Positions 1 through 8,327 of a stretch of DNA of 64,000 nucleotides are shown here, in pieces; the stretch's first letter is position 1; each line of letters starts with the position of its first letter. The DNA is from Streptomyces avidinii. GTDB taxonomy: Bacteria > Actinomycetota > Actinomycetes > Streptomycetales > Streptomycetaceae. A model generated the notes under the pieces. The model was not told the DNA's origin. It saw only the letters and a program-made list of their open reading frames with translations, and ran no database searches. The DNA lies in the NCBI RefSeq assembly GCF_014650695.1, contig NZ_BMVL01000017.1, positions 80,877 through 144,876 of the forward strand. The letters are read 5' to 3'. A program made the translations under genes and the position numbers.

Positions 1-1
1 C

Positions 2-580
2 ACCATCCGGGCCACCGGTCCGTCCTCGTCCATGAAGCTGCACGAGCTCGTCGGGCACTGGTTCAAGACGGATCAGGCGGTCATGCCCAGGGAGGCCGTC
101 TACTCCTCGGGCGGAAGCGACGAGGAGATCGAGAAGCACAACCTGGAGGAAATGGCCAAGTCGCAGTCGGCCGCCGCCGACGCGGCCCTCGGCTTTCTCC
201 ACAAGGACCCCAAGGACGTGAAGGTCGATCTCAACCTCGCCGACGTCGGCGGCCCGAGTGCCGGGCTGCTCTTCTCCCTCGGCATCGTCGACAAGCTCGA
301 CGGCGACGGCAGCGGCGGCGATCTCACCGGCGGTCGCAGCATCGCCGGTACGGGCACCATCACCGCCGACGGCCAGGTCGGCGCGGTCGGCGGGGTGGCC
401 CTGAAGACCCAGGCCGCGCGGCGCGACGGGGCGAGCGTGTTCCTCGTACCGAAGGCCGAGTGCGCGGACGCGCAGTCGGAGCTTCCGGAGGGGCTGCGGC
501 TCGTCCCCGTCACTTCGTTGACGGATGCGGTGAACTCCCTTCGCGCACTGAACCGGGAAGAGCCTGTCCCGAGCTGCTGA
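2..580 (+). CDS. Secreted PDZ/Lon-type serine protease (YlbL family), C-terminal part
   Basis: The reading frame is open from the window edge, so the start lies upstream. The visible part is the C-terminal Lon (S16) proteolytic domain of the actinobacterial YlbL/S16 family. The catalytic serine lies in GGPSAGL and the partner lysine in GGVALKTQAA, about 45 residues downstream, the spacing expected of the Ser-Lys dyad. The characteristic IAGTGTITADGQVG segment sits between them. Known members carry an N-terminal membrane segment and a PDZ domain, which would be outside this window. The last about 70 bases overlap tail-to-tail with the convergent MFS gene. Substrate unknown. Confidence 0.88.
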   Translation, partial: TIRATGPSSSMKLHELVGHWFKTDQAVMPREAVYSSGGSDEEIEKHNLEEMAKSQSAAADAALGFLHKDPKDVKVDLNLADVGGPSAGLLFSLGIVDKLDGDGSGGDLTGGRSIAGTGTITADGQVGAVGGVALKTQAARRDGASVFLVPKAECADAQSELPEGLRLVPVTSLTDAVNSLRALNREEPVPSC

Positions 581-1862
581 CGGCCGGCTCCGGATCCGGG
601 GCCGCGTCCAGTCCGCGCCAGGCGGGGAAGACCATCGGGGCGAGCGTGGTCAGCAGGTACGTGCCGCCGAACAGCAGCAGCGCCGTGGCGACCCCGAACC
701 CGTCGACCAGCAGACCCGCCGCGAGCCCGCCCAACGGCATGGTCAGCTCGCAGCCCGCCGTGGCCACCCCCGAGACGCGACTGCGCAGCGCCTCCGGCAC
801 CTGCTCGTACATGACCGTGGTCAGGATCGGGTTGAGCATGCCCGCGCCCAGGCCGGCCATCGCCATCGTGACCGCGAGCGGCAGCGTCGTGTCGGTGACG
901 GCGGCCACCACGTACCGGGTCGCGCCGGAGAGCAGGAAGGCCGCCGTGAAGACCGCCCGGCGCGGGAAGCGTTCGCCCCACATGCCGTAGAGCAGGGCGC
1001 CGAGCAGTGCGAAGCCGCCGAAGAGGGAGATCATCAGGCCGATCGCGGTGGCGCCGCCGAGGGTCTCCCGGCCGTGCACCGGCAGGAGGACCGAGGACCA
1101 GCCCTGGTCCAGGCCGTTGGTCATCATCACCATCACCGTGACGCCCAGCAGCAGCCGGGTGCGGACCATGAAGGCCCAGCCCTCGGCGAGTTCGGCGCGG
1201 TACGCCCTGACGGACACCTTCCCGGCGGTGCGCTGCGGTTCGGCGGCCGGGACCCCGCGCAGGAACGCGGTGACCAGCAGCGCCGACGCCCCGAAGGTCG
1301 CGGCGTCCAGCAACAGGACGGTCTCGGCGCCGAACACGGCGATGAGCAGGCCGGCCACCGCGGCCCCGGTCATCCGGGCGCCGCGCGAGACCGCGTCGTA
1401 GAGGCCGGCGGCCCGGGTGATGGTGGTGCCGGCGTGCTCGGCGAGATTCGGCAGGAGCACGGCCCGGGCGGTCAGGCCCGGGGTGTGCACGAGGCCGCCG
1501 AGGGCCATCAGCGCGCACAGCATCCAGAACTCCAGCACGCCCGCGTAGTGCAGCAGCGGGATCGCGCCGACCGACACTCCACTGATCAGGTCGGAGGCGA
1601 CGGAGACCCGGCGGCGGCCTATCCGGTCGATGACCGGTCCGCCGACCAGGGCGGCCACGATGACGGGCAGGGTGGCGCAGAAGGCGACCACCCCGGCCCG
1701 GCCGGCGCTGCCCGTGGTCTGGAGCACGAACCACGGGACGCCGATGAGGGTGAGTGAACTCCCGGCGATGGAGACGGTGTTGGCGGCCAGTACGCCGACC
1801 AGTGGGCGCTTGTCCGTACGGCGCTCCGCGCGCGGCGGCCCATCCGGTGTTAAGGCGTGCAC
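510..1862 (-). CDS. MFS transporter (drug-efflux type)
   Basis: Major facilitator of 450 residues with about 12 hydrophobic segments, beginning PLVGVLAANTVSIAGSSLTL and carrying the RIGRR loop after TM2 that is typical of the family. It starts at GTG and lies 52 bases downstream of an ArsR-type regulator gene on the same strand, so the two probably form one transcription unit. This regulator-pump pairing is common in actinomycetes and suggests ligand-induced export, but the substrate cannot be read from the sequence. Its 3' end overlaps the end of the upstream Lon-type protease gene on the other strand. Confidence 0.85.
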   Translation of the reverse strand: MHALTPDGPPRAERRTDKRPLVGVLAANTVSIAGSSLTLIGVPWFVLQTTGSAGRAGVVAFCATLPVIVAALVGGPVIDRIGRRRVSVASDLISGVSVGAIPLLHYAGVLEFWMLCALMALGGLVHTPGLTARAVLLPNLAEHAGTTITRAAGLYDAVSRGARMTGAAVAGLLIAVFGAETVLLLDAATFGASALLVTAFLRGVPAAEPQRTAGKVSVRAYRAELAEGWAFMVRTRLLLGVTVMVMMTNGLDQGWSSVLLPVHGRETLGGATAIGLMISLFGGFALLGALLYGMWGERFPRRAVFTAAFLLSGATRYVVAAVTDTTLPLAVTMAMAGLGAGMLNPILTTVMYEQVPEALRSRVSGVATAGCELTMPLGGLAAGLLVDGFGVATALLLFGGTYLLTTLAPMVFPAWRGLDAAPDPEPAVSSSGQALPGSVREGSSPHPSTK

Positions 1863-1914
1863 AGCAGGACTCCTCGGATCGATGGGGGAGGGGCAGGCGG
1901 GTGCGGCGGGGCCG

Positions 1915-2541
1915 CTACTCGGCCGACTCGCGCGGGAAGGCGTGGGTGTGGAGGCGGACCGCCCGCGTGCCCTCCGAGGCCGGCAGGTCGCGATAGCTGT
2001 TGATCAGGTCGTGCATCTTGCGGATCAGTTCGAGGCTCTGCTCGGCGGTCAGGCGCAGGGTGAAGTCGCTCATGTCCGCGCCGCGCCGCCACTCCCGGGG
2101 CCAGTTGTGGGCGTTGCCGAGCCAGGTGCTCAGCTCCTGCGTGTGGATCGTCGCGATCTCGTGCAGGAAGAGGTCCGCCGCACCGCGCACGGCCGGGTCC
2201 TCGTCGAGCGTCAGCGTCTCGTCGAACGCCGTGCCGTCGTACACGGCCCGCCACCAGCGCTCGCGGCCCTTGCCGTGCTCCGGGGCGTCCTCGACGAACC
2301 CGTGCGCCGCGAGCTGGCGCAGGTGGTAGCTGGTGGCGCCGCTCGATTCCCCGAGCCGATCGGCCAGCCGAGAGGCGGTCGCGGGGCCGTCGTGGCGCAG
2401 GGCGGCCAGCAGGCGGATGCGCAGGGGGTGGGCGAGGCCGCGCAGGGAACGCGCGTCGAGCGTGCGGACGTTGGGCTCTGCGGGCTCTGCGGGCTCTGCG
2501 GGCTCTGCGGGCTCTGCGGGCTCTGCGGGCTTCTCGGGCAT
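1915..2541 (-). CDS. ArsR-family winged-helix regulator with (Ala-Glu-Pro)n N-terminus
   Basis: Helix-turn-helix regulator. The DNA-binding domain (LAHPLRIRLLAALRHDGPAT through SGATSYHLRQLAAHGFVED) is the ArsR/HTH_20 type, followed by an alpha-helical ligand domain of about 110 residues. I chose ATG at 2541; a TTG 21 bases upstream is also in frame but would lie inside the predicted operator. Residues 6-23 are six perfect Ala-Glu-Pro repeats encoded by a 9-bp tandem repeat. It most likely controls the adjacent MFS pump and itself through the inverted repeats at 2557-2590. Confidence 0.85.
   Translation of the reverse strand: MPEKPAEPAEPAEPAEPAEPAEPNVRTLDARSLRGLAHPLRIRLLAALRHDGPATASRLADRLGESSGATSYHLRQLAAHGFVEDAPEHGKGRERWWRAVYDGTAFDETLTLDEDPAVRGAADLFLHEIATIHTQELSTWLGNAHNWPREWRRGADMSDFTLRLTAEQSLELIRKMHDLINSYRDLPASEGTRAVRLHTHAFPRESAE
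2473..2526. repeat. 9-bp tandem repeat (gggctctgc) x6 inside the ArsR-family gene
   Basis: Six perfect copies of gggctctgc, followed by a degenerate seventh. On the minus strand they encode the Ala-Glu-Pro run. The unit is a multiple of three, so changes in copy number would keep the frame. Confidence 0.95.
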
Positions 2542-2556
2542 GGCTCGACGATAGAG

Positions 2557-2590
2557 TTGCAAAGATTTCTATGCAAGGGTTTCTTTGCAA
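2557..2590. promoter_or_regulatory. Predicted ArsR-family operator: alternating TTGCAAAGA-type half-sites
   Basis: TTGCAAAG at 2557-2564 is repeated in inverted orientation as CTTTGCAA at 2583-2590, with a third half-site ATGCAAGG (2571-2578) between them. Each neighbouring pair forms a 20-bp imperfect palindrome. The element lies directly upstream of the ArsR-family start codon (2541) and downstream of the AsnC-type gene stop, an ideal place for autoregulation. Confidence 0.7.
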
Positions 2591-2605
2591 CGTCTTCTTT
2601 GGATG

Positions 2606-3085
2606 TCAGGCCCGACTGTCGTCCTCCGCCGCCTGCTCCACCAGCGGGATGATCCGCAGTGGTACCGGGTTCTCCATGACGATGGCGGTGGACGCCCGCA
2701 CGATCCCCTCGAAGCCGACGACGCGGTCGATCACCCGCTGGAGGTCGGCGTTGGACCGGGCCACCAGTCGGCACAGCATGTCCCCGTGCCCGGTCGTGGT
2801 GTGCAGCTCCAGCACCTCCGGCACCCCGTTCAGGTGCGCCCGTACGTCCGCCCCCTGTCCCTGCTTGATCTCCAGCGTCGCGAAGGCGGTCACCGGATAG
2901 CCGAGGGCCGTCGGGTCGACCTGCGGGCCGAACCCGCGGATCACCCCGCTCGACTGCAGCCGGTCCAGGCGTGCCTGCACCGTCCCGCGGGCCACGCCGA
3001 GCCTGCGCGAGGCCTCCAGGACCCCGATCCGCGGCTCGCGGGCGAGCAGGACGATGAGTCGGCCGTCGAGTTCGTCGATGCCCAT
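2606..3085 (-). CDS. Lrp/AsnC-family transcriptional regulator
   Basis: Protein of 159 residues with an N-terminal AsnC helix-turn-helix (DELDGRLIVLLAREPRIGVL, then RLGVARGTVQARLDRLQSSGVI) and a C-terminal RAM ligand-binding domain (ALGYPVTAFATLEI, HTTTGHGDMLCRLVARS). It is transcribed divergently from hppD with about 140 bases between starts. Lrp/AsnC members beside amino-acid catabolic genes usually sense the substrate and control the neighbour, so a role in tyrosine or aromatic amino-acid catabolism is a reasonable inference. Confidence 0.88.
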   Translation of the reverse strand: MGIDELDGRLIVLLAREPRIGVLEASRRLGVARGTVQARLDRLQSSGVIRGFGPQVDPTALGYPVTAFATLEIKQGQGADVRAHLNGVPEVLELHTTTGHGDMLCRLVARSNADLQRVIDRVVGFEGIVRASTAIVMENPVPLRIIPLVEQAAEDDSRA

Positions 3086-3159
3086 GGACGCCTCCGAGTG
3101 CCCACGCGTGCTCGTGGGTGGTCATAGTGCACAGATGTTTCAGCCAGCCTGCGGTCATC

Positions 3160-3200
3160 CTGGGCAGTTTGTACAGCCAAACAGGAAACTATTGCGCAGC
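3160..3200. promoter_or_regulatory. Divergent hppD / asnC-type promoter region with a small inverted repeat
   Basis: The 141-base gap between the two divergent starts holds GTTTG (3167-3171) and CAAAC (3178-3182) as an inverted repeat, within a locally A/T-richer stretch that continues to about 3195. It is a candidate AsnC-type binding and promoter region. No clear -35/-10 pair could be fixed by eye. Confidence 0.35.
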
Positions 3201-3226
3201 TTGTGGATCGGCGGGACTCTGCGCTC

Positions 3227-4381
3227 ATGACTGAGTCTCTGGCGAACCTCGAAACCACCCCGCTCACCGCGCGTGAGGCAGACCCCTTTCCGGTGAAGGG
3301 CATGGACGCGGTCGTCTTCGCCGTCGGCAACGCCAAGCAGTCCGCGCACTACTACTCGACCGCCTTCGGCATGAAGCTCGTGGCCTACTCCGGACCGGAG
3401 ACCGGCTCGCGCGAGACGGCCAGCTACGTCCTGACCAACGGCTCCGCGCGCTTCGTGCTGACCTCGGTCATCAAGGCGACGACCGACCACGGCCGCTTCC
3501 TCGACGAGCACGTGGCCGAGCACGGCGACGGCGTGATCGACCTCGCCATCGAGGTCCCGGACGTCCGCGCGGCGTACGCGTACGCCGTCGAGCAGGGCGC
3601 CCGCGGCCTGGACGAGCCGTACGAGGTCAAGGACGAGCACGGCACGGTCGTACTGGCCGCCATCGCGACCTACGGCCAGACCCGCCACACCCTGGTCGAG
3701 CGCGGCGACTACACCGGCCCGTACCTGCCGGGTTACGTGGCCGTCGACCCGATCGTCGAGCCCCCGGCGAAGCGCACCTTCCAGGCCATCGACCACTGCG
3801 TCGGCAACGTCGAGCTCGGCCGGATGAACGAGTGGGTCGCGTTCTACAACAAGGTCATGGGCTTCACGAACATGAAGGAGTTCGTGGGCGACGACATCGC
3901 GACCGAGTACTCGGCGCTGATGTCCAAGGTGGTCGCGGACGGCACCAAGAAGGTCAAGTTCCCGATCAACGAGCCGGCGATCGCGAAGAAGAAGTCGCAG
4001 ATCGACGAGTACCTGGAGTTCTACAACGGCCCCGGTGTCCAGCACATCGCGCTGGCCTCGAACGACATCGTCTCGACGGTCCGCACGATGCGTGCGGCGG
4101 GCGTCCAGTTCCTGTCCGTCCCGGACACGTACTACGACACCCTCGGCGAGTGGGTCGGCGACACCCGCGTGCCGATCGACGAGCTCCGCGAGCTGAAGAT
4201 CCTCGCGGACCGCGACGAGGACGGGTACCTGCTGCAGATCTTCACCAAGCCGGTGCAGGACCGCCCGACGGTCTTCTTCGAGATCATCGAGCGGCACGGC
4301 TCGATGGGCTTCGGCAAGGGCAACTTCAAGGCCCTGTTCGAGGCGATCGAGCGCGAGCAGGACAAGCGCGGCAACCTCTAG
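3227..4381 (+). CDS. hppD: 4-hydroxyphenylpyruvate dioxygenase
   Basis: Converts 4-hydroxyphenylpyruvate to homogentisate in tyrosine catabolism; a non-haem Fe(II) enzyme of the cytoplasm. The 384-residue protein has two vicinal-oxygen-chelate domains. Iron ligands visible are His190 (AIDHCVGNV), His273 (VQHIALAS) and Glu352 (FFEIIER), and the conserved C-terminal helix GFGKGNFKALFEAIEREQ is present. I placed the start at ATG 3227 (MTESL...), as in known Streptomyces homologues, rather than the in-frame GTG 24 bases upstream. It is divergent from an AsnC-type regulator that probably controls it. A 12-bp-stem terminator follows. Confidence 0.97.
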   Translation: MTESLANLETTPLTAREADPFPVKGMDAVVFAVGNAKQSAHYYSTAFGMKLVAYSGPETGSRETASYVLTNGSARFVLTSVIKATTDHGRFLDEHVAEHGDGVIDLAIEVPDVRAAYAYAVEQGARGLDEPYEVKDEHGTVVLAAIATYGQTRHTLVERGDYTGPYLPGYVAVDPIVEPPAKRTFQAIDHCVGNVELGRMNEWVAFYNKVMGFTNMKEFVGDDIATEYSALMSKVVADGTKKVKFPINEPAIAKKKSQIDEYLEFYNGPGVQHIALASNDIVSTVRTMRAAGVQFLSVPDTYYDTLGEWVGDTRVPIDELRELKILADRDEDGYLLQIFTKPVQDRPTVFFEIIERHGSMGFGKGNFKALFEAIEREQDKRGNL

Positions 4382-4473
4382 CCTCCGGCTCGGCCCGCAG
4401 AACGCGACGCGCTGCACGCACCGCTCCGGTGCACCGCGCAGCGGGTCTTCACGGTACGGCCCGAGGGGGGCCC

Positions 4474-4503
4474 GGCGCCGCACCCGTTCCAGGGTGCGGC
4501 GCC
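4474..4503 (+). terminator. Rho-independent-type hairpin after hppD
   Basis: Perfect 12-bp inverted repeat (GGCGCCGCACCC / GGGTGCGGCGCC) with a 6-nt loop, about 90 bases past the hppD stop. There is no U-tract, as is usual in Streptomyces. Confidence 0.7.
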
Positions 4504-4513
4504 GCCGTGCTTT

Positions 4514-4563
4514 CGGGGGCTCCGCCCCCGGACCTCCGCGCCTCGAACGCCGGCAAGGCTGAA
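4514..4563. repeat. Dispersed palindromic repeat, copy 1 (half element)
   Basis: Contains the recurring GGGGCTCCGCCCC hairpin followed by GCGCCTCGAACGCCGGC and AGGCTGAA. It lies between the convergent hppD and TPR genes. The same core recurs near 15.0, 21.4, 38.5, 49.6 and 54.6 kb. Confidence 0.8.
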
Positions 4564-4582
4564 ATCTCAGCCCCTCAGCCCC

Positions 4583-6064
4583 TCAGCGCCCCGACGGAGT
4601 GGGTTTCGGCTTCGCCGCCTTCGGGAGCTCCGGTTCCACCCACGGGGCCGTCGGCCGGATGTTCTCCGGGCCCCCCGGCGGCGGCGCGGCGATCGCCGCC
4701 AGTGCCTCCTTCGCCAGCGGCCCGCGCAGCGGCGAGAAGTACGGGTTCGTCCGCATGGCCTCCTCCAGGTGGCGGCGAGCCGCCGCCTCGTCGCCGAGAC
4801 CGCGCTCGATCATCGCCCGGTGGAAGGCGAACTCCGCACTCCGCAGGCCCGGTTCCGTGGCCTTCTTCGCGTACTCCAAGGCCGCCTCGTCCTCGCCGGC
4901 CTGGTGCAGCGCCCACCCCAGCGCGTCCGCGACCTGCACGCTCTTGTGCCGTGACCACTCCTGCGACAGCCGCCGGACCGCCGCCGTCGCATCGCCGTGG
5001 TCCGCCTCGTACAGGCCGAGGACCACGTCGTCGTCCACCCCGTTGCGGTCGTCCCGGGCCGCCATCGTGGCCAGCGTCCCGTACTGCGCGCGCGCCTCCT
5101 GCCCGCGGCCCAGCGAGTCCAGCAGCTCGCCCAGCTCCCGCGCCAGCTGCGGCACCGGAGTGCGTCCCAGCGCCATCCGGTAGTCCCGTACCGCCTCCCC
5201 GCCGCGCCCCAGCGCCGCCAGCGCGCGGGCCCGCCCGCCGAGGGCCTCCGCCTGCGCCGGATCCGTGCGCAGCGCGCCCTCGTACTGCCGCAGGGCCTCC
5301 GCCGGGTCGCCCCGCTCCCACGACAGCTCCCCGAGCCGGAACAGCGCGTACGCCTTCTCCGCCGGGGCCTTCGCCGCCCCCGCCGCGTGCTCCATCGCCA
5401 TCACCGCGTCCTCGCGCCAGCCGCGGTCCCGGTAGACCTGCGAGGCCCTGACGTACGCGACCAGGCCCGGCCGCATCTCCAGCAGCAGCTCCATCGCCTT
5501 CTGCGCGCCCTTGTAGTCGCCGAGCCCGGTGTACGCGTCCACCAGCACCGGGTACGCCGTCCACCGCTTGGGTGCCTGCGCCCGTACGAGCTCGCCCCAC
5601 TTGCGGGCCGTCCCGAAGTCCCGCCGGGCGTTGGCCAGCGCGCCCATGGCCGTCATCGCGTCGAGGTTGCCCTTCTCGGCCGGGCGGGCCTCCAGCGACC
5701 GTTTCAGGGCCTTCTCCGCCCTCGGGAACCAGCCCGAATCGGCCGTGCGCCGCGCCTGTTCGAGGTAGGCGGAGCCGAGGACGGCCCACGAGGCCTCGTC
5801 GTCCGGATGCCCCGCCAGCCACTTCTCCCGGTCCGTGACCAGCGCCTTCAGGTCCACCACCGCCGCGGGCGCGCCCATCCCCACGGCGGAGGCGGCGCGC
5901 TCGCTCGGCCGGGGCGGGCGGGCGTCGTCATCGGTCCTGGCGGGCCGGATCAGCAGGGCCCCGGCGATCAGGACCACGGCGACCGCGGCCGCCACGAGCG
6001 TCTTGCGGCCGGTGAAGGTCACGGGCGGCGCCGGGGTCTGCGATTCCTCGTCGATACGGTCCAT
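4583..6064 (-). CDS. Membrane-anchored tetratricopeptide-repeat protein
   Basis: A 493-residue protein with a single N-terminal membrane helix (LVAAAVAVVLIAGALLI, about residues 22-38), then a long run of TPR-like helical pairs (for example DEASWAVLGSAYLEQARRT, AYALFRLGELSWERGDPAEALRQYEG, QVADALGWALHQAGEDEAAL) and a Pro-rich C-terminus. It is probably a scaffold facing the outside of the membrane; partner unknown. I set the start at ATG 6064 (MDRIDEE). An upstream in-frame extension exists but has no helix or motif support. It is divergent from the FAD oxidase gene and convergent with hppD. Confidence 0.82.
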   Translation of the reverse strand: MDRIDEESQTPAPPVTFTGRKTLVAAAVAVVLIAGALLIRPARTDDDARPPRPSERAASAVGMGAPAAVVDLKALVTDREKWLAGHPDDEASWAVLGSAYLEQARRTADSGWFPRAEKALKRSLEARPAEKGNLDAMTAMGALANARRDFGTARKWGELVRAQAPKRWTAYPVLVDAYTGLGDYKGAQKAMELLLEMRPGLVAYVRASQVYRDRGWREDAVMAMEHAAGAAKAPAEKAYALFRLGELSWERGDPAEALRQYEGALRTDPAQAEALGGRARALAALGRGGEAVRDYRMALGRTPVPQLARELGELLDSLGRGQEARAQYGTLATMAARDDRNGVDDDVVLGLYEADHGDATAAVRRLSQEWSRHKSVQVADALGWALHQAGEDEAALEYAKKATEPGLRSAEFAFHRAMIERGLGDEAAARRHLEEAMRTNPYFSPLRGPLAKEALAAIAAPPPGGPENIRPTAPWVEPELPKAAKPKPTPSGR

Positions 6065-6160
6065 GGGGTCACTGTGCGTCAATATGAAGAGTTCGCCGAG
6101 GTGTCCGAAGTGGGGCGCGGGCGTGTTCACACCGATGGCCCCGGGTGCCACGCTGGTCCC

Positions 6161-7543
6161 ATGGATGACGCTCTCTTCGCACGTCTGCGGGCCGGCCTGC
6201 TCGAAGGGCTCCCCGCCGAGGCCCTGCTCACCGATCCCCAGGTGACCACCTCCTACGCCACCGACATGGCCAGCTTCTGCGCCGCCGGCACCCCGGCGGC
6301 CGTCGTCCTGCCCCGGACCGTGGAACAGGTCCAGCACGTCCTGCGCACCGCCACCGCCCTACGGGTCCCCGTGGTCCCGCAGGGTGCCCGGACGGGCCTG
6401 TCGGGCGGCGCCAACGCCTCCGACGGCTGCATCGTGCTCTCGCTCGTCAAGATGGACCGGATCCTGGAGATCAGCGCCGTCGACCGGATCGCGGTGGTCG
6501 AGCCGGGCGTGGTGAACGCCGTGCTCTCGCGCGAGGTCGCCCGCCAGGGCCTGTACTACCCGCCCGACCCCTCCAGCTGGGAGCAGTGCACCATCGGCGG
6601 CAACATCGGCACCGCCTCGGGCGGCCTGTGCTGCGTCAAGTACGGGGTCACCGCCGAGTACGTGCTCGGCCTCGACGTGGTCCTGGCCGACGGGCGGCTG
6701 CTGCGCACGGGCCGGCGCACCGCCAAGGGCGTGGCCGGCTACGACCTGACCCGCCTGTTCGTGGGCTCGGAGGGCAGCCTGGGCGTCGTGGTCCGGGCCG
6801 TCCTCGCCCTGCGTCCGGCGCCGCCCCGGCAGCTGGCGCTGGCCGCCGAGTTCCCCTCCGTCGCAGCCGCCTGCGAGGCCGTGTGCGCCGTCATGGAGGC
6901 GGGCCTGACCCCCTCGCTGCTGGAGCTGATGGACCGTACGACCGTCCACGCCGTCAACCGGCTCGGCAAGATGGGGCTCCCGGAGTCCACGGAGGCCCTG
7001 CTGCTGGCCGCCTTCGACACCCCGCACGCCCCCGAGGACCTCGCGGCCGTCGGGGAGCTGTGCACGGCCGCCGGGGCCACCGCCGTCGTGCCCGCCGAGG
7101 ACGAGGCGGAGTCCGAACTGCTGCTCCAGGCGCGGCGGATGTCCTTCCCCGCGCTGGAGGCGCTGCGGCCCGCGACGATGATCGACGACGTGTGCGTACC
7201 GCGCTCGCGGCTCGGTGAGATGCTCGACGGGACGGCCGCCATCGCCCGCGCCCAGAACCTGCTCATCGGCGTCTGCGCGCACGCCGGGGACGGCAACACC
7301 CACCCGATCGTCTGCTTCGACCCCGCGGACGAGGACGAGACGCGGCGGGCCCGCGAGTCCTTCGGCGAGATCATGGCGCTCGGCCTCTCCCTGGGCGGGA
7401 CCATCACCGGCGAGCACGGGGTCGGCGTGCTGAAGAAGGAGTGGCTGGCCCGCGAACTCGGTCCGGTGGGAATGGAGATGCAGCGGGCCGTCAAGCAGGC
7501 CTTCGACCCCCTGGGACTGCTCAACCCGGGCAAGCTCTTCTGA
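6161..7543 (+). CDS. FAD-binding oxidase, glycolate-oxidase GlcD / D-lactate dehydrogenase type
   Basis: Protein of 460 residues with an N-terminal FAD_binding_4 (PCMH) domain: PVVPQGARTGLSGGANASDG and GNIGTASGGLCCVKYGVTAEYVLGL are the FAD-contacting motifs. The C-terminal FAD-linked oxidase domain carries the HAGDGNTHPIVCFD motif and ends TGEHGVGVLKKEWL...LLNPGKLF. The family oxidises 2-hydroxy acids such as glycolate or D-lactate to 2-oxo acids. No GlcE/GlcF partner lies alongside, so a single-subunit 2-hydroxyacid dehydrogenase is more likely. Start ATG 6161. Confidence 0.9.
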   Translation: MDDALFARLRAGLLEGLPAEALLTDPQVTTSYATDMASFCAAGTPAAVVLPRTVEQVQHVLRTATALRVPVVPQGARTGLSGGANASDGCIVLSLVKMDRILEISAVDRIAVVEPGVVNAVLSREVARQGLYYPPDPSSWEQCTIGGNIGTASGGLCCVKYGVTAEYVLGLDVVLADGRLLRTGRRTAKGVAGYDLTRLFVGSEGSLGVVVRAVLALRPAPPRQLALAAEFPSVAAACEAVCAVMEAGLTPSLLELMDRTTVHAVNRLGKMGLPESTEALLLAAFDTPHAPEDLAAVGELCTAAGATAVVPAEDEAESELLLQARRMSFPALEALRPATMIDDVCVPRSRLGEMLDGTAAIARAQNLLIGVCAHAGDGNTHPIVCFDPADEDETRRARESFGEIMALGLSLGGTITGEHGVGVLKKEWLARELGPVGMEMQRAVKQAFDPLGLLNPGKLF

Positions 7544-7590
7544 CGCGTCCCGCGCAGGGCGGCGGCGGCCGGGCGTGCGGTCGCCCGGGA

Positions 7591-8070
7591 TCACAGCTCG
7601 CCGTCCGCCGACTCGTCCGACGGCCACGGGTCGCGCAGCCACAGGTCGTCGGCCGGGGTCGGGGTGAGGAGCTCGGCCAGCGCGGCGTCCAGGCCGAGCC
7701 GTTCGGCCTCGGTGCCGGGCGGGACGACGCGCAGGGTGCGCTCCAGCCAGGCCGACACGGAGGTCGCGGGTGCCTCCAGGAGGGCGTCGCCGTCGGGGGA
7801 GGTGAGCGCCATGCAGAGCACGGCCTTGTTGTCGACCTTGGTGGGCCAGATCCGGACGTCGCCGTGACCGCAGGGGCGGAACACGCCCTCGACGAGCAGC
7901 TCGCGGGCGAAGGTCCAGTTGACGGGGGTGTGGGAGCCCGTGTGGAAGGTGATGTGCACGGCGTACGGGTCGTCCGTGAGGTAGAGGAGCCGCGCGGGGA
8001 CGGGGATGCTGCGCTCGGGGGACAGGACCAGCTTCAGTTCCAGCTCGCGCTCGATGACGGGGTGGTGCAT
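7591..8070 (-). CDS. ssgG: SsgA-like sporulation/cell-division regulator, probably SsgG
   Basis: SALP-family protein of 159 residues, found only in sporulating actinomycetes, where members control septum-site selection, peptidoglycan maintenance and spore separation. Hallmarks are VPARLLYLTDDPYAVHITFH, WTFARELLVEGVFRPCGHGD, VRIWPT and LTSPDGDALLEAP. The GTGAGG ribosome site supports ATG 8070. Position beside hppD matches, from memory, ssgG of S. coelicolor, and the length is greater than that of SsgB. The paralogue assignment rests on synteny and is less certain than the family. Confidence 0.85.
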   Translation of the reverse strand: MHHPVIERELELKLVLSPERSIPVPARLLYLTDDPYAVHITFHTGSHTPVNWTFARELLVEGVFRPCGHGDVRIWPTKVDNKAVLCMALTSPDGDALLEAPATSVSAWLERTLRVVPPGTEAERLGLDAALAELLTPTPADDLWLRDPWPSDESADGEL

Positions 8071-8327
8071 GACGGCCTCACTTCGGTTCGGTGTGCGGGG
8101 CCGGACGGCGCCCCACACCCGGAGAGAGCACCGGTGTGCCCGGGTATGACGCGACTTTCGGAAGCGAACCGGAGATTGGCCGATTTCGTTCGGTTGACCG
8201 AAAACCGTCGTGCAGGGTGTCGTTCGCTCGTTTGCTTGGATTCTCCCGTTACCGGACCTGTCGGGGGGCGGTTCTTGGCTATGGTCCTCCCTTGCACAAG
8301 CCTCAAGCCACGATCGGAGTTGGGGAC

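Noticed and set aside
460..990. 176-codon frame on the plus strand
   Set aside because: Antisense to the MFS transporter and out of frame with the Lon-type protease; no domain.
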